From Balneolales bacterium (GTDB taxonomy: Bacteria > Bacteroidota > Rhodothermia > Balneolales > Natronogracilivirgulaceae), in assembly GCA_007116685.1 (NCBI GenBank), contig SKIC01000242.1, forward strand, positions 1 to 6,730: a stretch of 6,730 bases of DNA, given 5' to 3'. A model generated the notes under the pieces. It was not told the origin of the DNA. It did not search any database and worked only from the letters and a program-made list of their open reading frames with translations. Below are positions 5,850 through 6,730 of this stretch, piece after piece; position 1 is the stretch's first letter, and the number at the start of each line of letters is the position of its first letter. The translations under genes were made by a program, and so were the position numbers.

Positions 5850-6730
5850 ATGGCAATTAGTAGAGAAAATTTGAATATCGTTTTGGGCTTAAAGGTTGGC
5901 TGGATGAGGCAGCAACAAGGTTTGTCGCTAAAAAATCTGGCGGAAAAAAGCGGTATGTCTATTTCGTATCTCAACGAAATAGAAAAAGGCAAGAAATATC
6001 CCAAAGCTGATAAGGTGATGGCTTTGGCTGAAGCACTGGGAGTTCCTTACGATGAATTGGTTTCTCTGCAATTAGATAGGCAGCTAACTCCTTTGTCAGA
6101 TTTCTTGAGTACAAGTTTTCTTCAAGAAATTCCATTTGAGATTTTCGGATTGAATCAATCTGATTTAATGGAAGTGATGACTAATGCACCGGCGCGTTTT
6201 GCTGCTTTAATTGATACCGTCATAAAAATTGCCAAATCCTATGATGTAAGCGTAGAACAATTACTGTTTGGTGCGCTTCGATCTTATCAGGAGATGCATA
6301 ATAATTATTTTGAAGATATAGAAGAGGAGGTCATCGCTTTTAAAAAGAAGCGGGGTTTAATTGGCAAGCGAATGACCTATAGTCAAGTGGCTTATTTATT
6401 GGAGTCTGAGTTTGGGTATACGGTTGATCGAAGCAAATTGAAAGAACTCAAAGATCTTAGTTCTTTTCGATCGGTGTTTTTGCACGGTAAAAATCCGAGA
6501 TTGCTTGTAAATCCTGATTTGATGGAATCGCAGCAGGTTTTCACAATGTGTAGAGAATTGGGGTATGAGGTGATGGGTTTGAAAGATCGCGTAACGAGTT
6601 CTTCTCATCTAAAAGATGCCAACTTTGGACAGTTATTGAGTAATATGAAGGCGTATTACTTTGCCGGAGCTATGATGTTGGATCGTGATGAGCTTGTCGA
6701 AGATTTGCAAAATTGGTTTGCGCAGGAAAC
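5850..6730 (+). CDS. XRE-family regulator of the short-chain fatty acyl-CoA regulator (ScfR) type, N-terminal part (3' end outside window)
   Basis: The frame is open from ATG 5850 to the right edge (293 codons plus 2 nt); an in-frame TAA at 5835-5837 leaves this as the only sensible ATG. Residues about 11-70 are an XRE/Cro-type helix-turn-helix (LKVGWMRQQQGLSLKNLAEKSGMSISYLNEIEKGKKYPKADKVMALAEALGV, shown in part by QQQGLSLKNLAEKSGMSISY). A linker follows, with a charged stretch about 145-170 (EDIEEEVIAFKKKRGL). Residues about 175-250 resemble an IrrE/ImmA-like (PF06114-type) segment: RLLVNPDLMESQQVF then CRELGYEV. Where active members have HExxH, this protein has REL-G-Y (residues 235-239), so both zinc-binding histidines are absent. 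This layout matches ScfR regulators (RamB, PccR), about 480-510 residues with a C-terminal DUF2083-type region, which would lie outside the window. Those proteins control glyoxylate or propionate metabolism, consistent with the divergent aceBA operon. Family placement is from memory of the architecture. Confidence 0.85.
   Translation, partial: MAISRENLNIVLGLKVGWMRQQQGLSLKNLAEKSGMSISYLNEIEKGKKYPKADKVMALAEALGVPYDELVSLQLDRQLTPLSDFLSTSFLQEIPFEIFGLNQSDLMEVMTNAPARFAALIDTVIKIAKSYDVSVEQLLFGALRSYQEMHNNYFEDIEEEVIAFKKKRGLIGKRMTYSQVAYLLESEFGYTVDRSKLKELKDLSSFRSVFLHGKNPRLLVNPDLMESQQVFTMCRELGYEVMGLKDRVTSSSHLKDANFGQLLSNMKAYYFAGAMMLDRDELVEDLQNWFAQE

Noticed and set aside
6396..6608. 70-residue minus-strand reading frame at the right end
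   Set aside because: It is antisense to the XRE regulator, whose plus-strand frame is open and family-like throughout.

Overview
The window looks like chromosomal DNA from a member of the Bacteroidota or a close relative. The evidence is a moderately AT-rich composition, very AT-rich intergenic DNA, few strong Shine-Dalgarno sites, a TolB-like-propeller/amidohydrolase fusion of a kind common in that group, and a small secreted protein resembling a Bacteroidota outer-membrane barrel. This placement is an inference from content; no rRNA or other phylogenetic marker is present.

Layout: (1) positions 1-1904, plus strand, hold the C-terminal 633 codons of a large PD40-propeller plus amidohydrolase protein whose 5' end lies outside the window. 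A long hairpin follows its stop. (2) Positions 2090-2587, plus strand, encode a small exported protein, probably a beta-barrel, read from a GTG start. (3) A bidirectional intrinsic terminator at 2626-2657 separates it from the convergent operon. (4) Positions 5653 down to 2699, minus strand, hold a two-gene glyoxylate-shunt operon: malate synthase A (aceB), then isocitrate lyase (aceA) 45 nt downstream. (5) Positions 5654-5849 are a 196-bp divergent control region dense in palindromes and repeated TTCGC cores. (6) From 5850 to the right edge, plus strand, runs the N-terminal 293 codons of an XRE-type regulator that resembles the short-chain fatty acyl-CoA regulators (ScfR type, such as RamB and PccR).

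Functionally, the core is a regulator plus glyoxylate-bypass module. Isocitrate lyase splits isocitrate into succinate and glyoxylate, and malate synthase condenses glyoxylate with acetyl-CoA to malate, so cells can grow on acetate, fatty acids or other C2-yielding substrates. The divergent regulator most likely controls the operon, and probably itself, by binding the repeated elements between them. Its IrrE/ImmA-like segment appears to have lost both histidines of the HExxH zinc motif, which fits a sensor rather than a protease. No aceK (isocitrate dehydrogenase kinase/phosphatase) follows aceA; the operon runs into the terminator.

I see no mobile element, CRISPR array, tRNA or rRNA. The individual genes belong to known families. 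The least-explained part is the operator architecture of the divergent region and its pairing with a degenerate-protease regulator.
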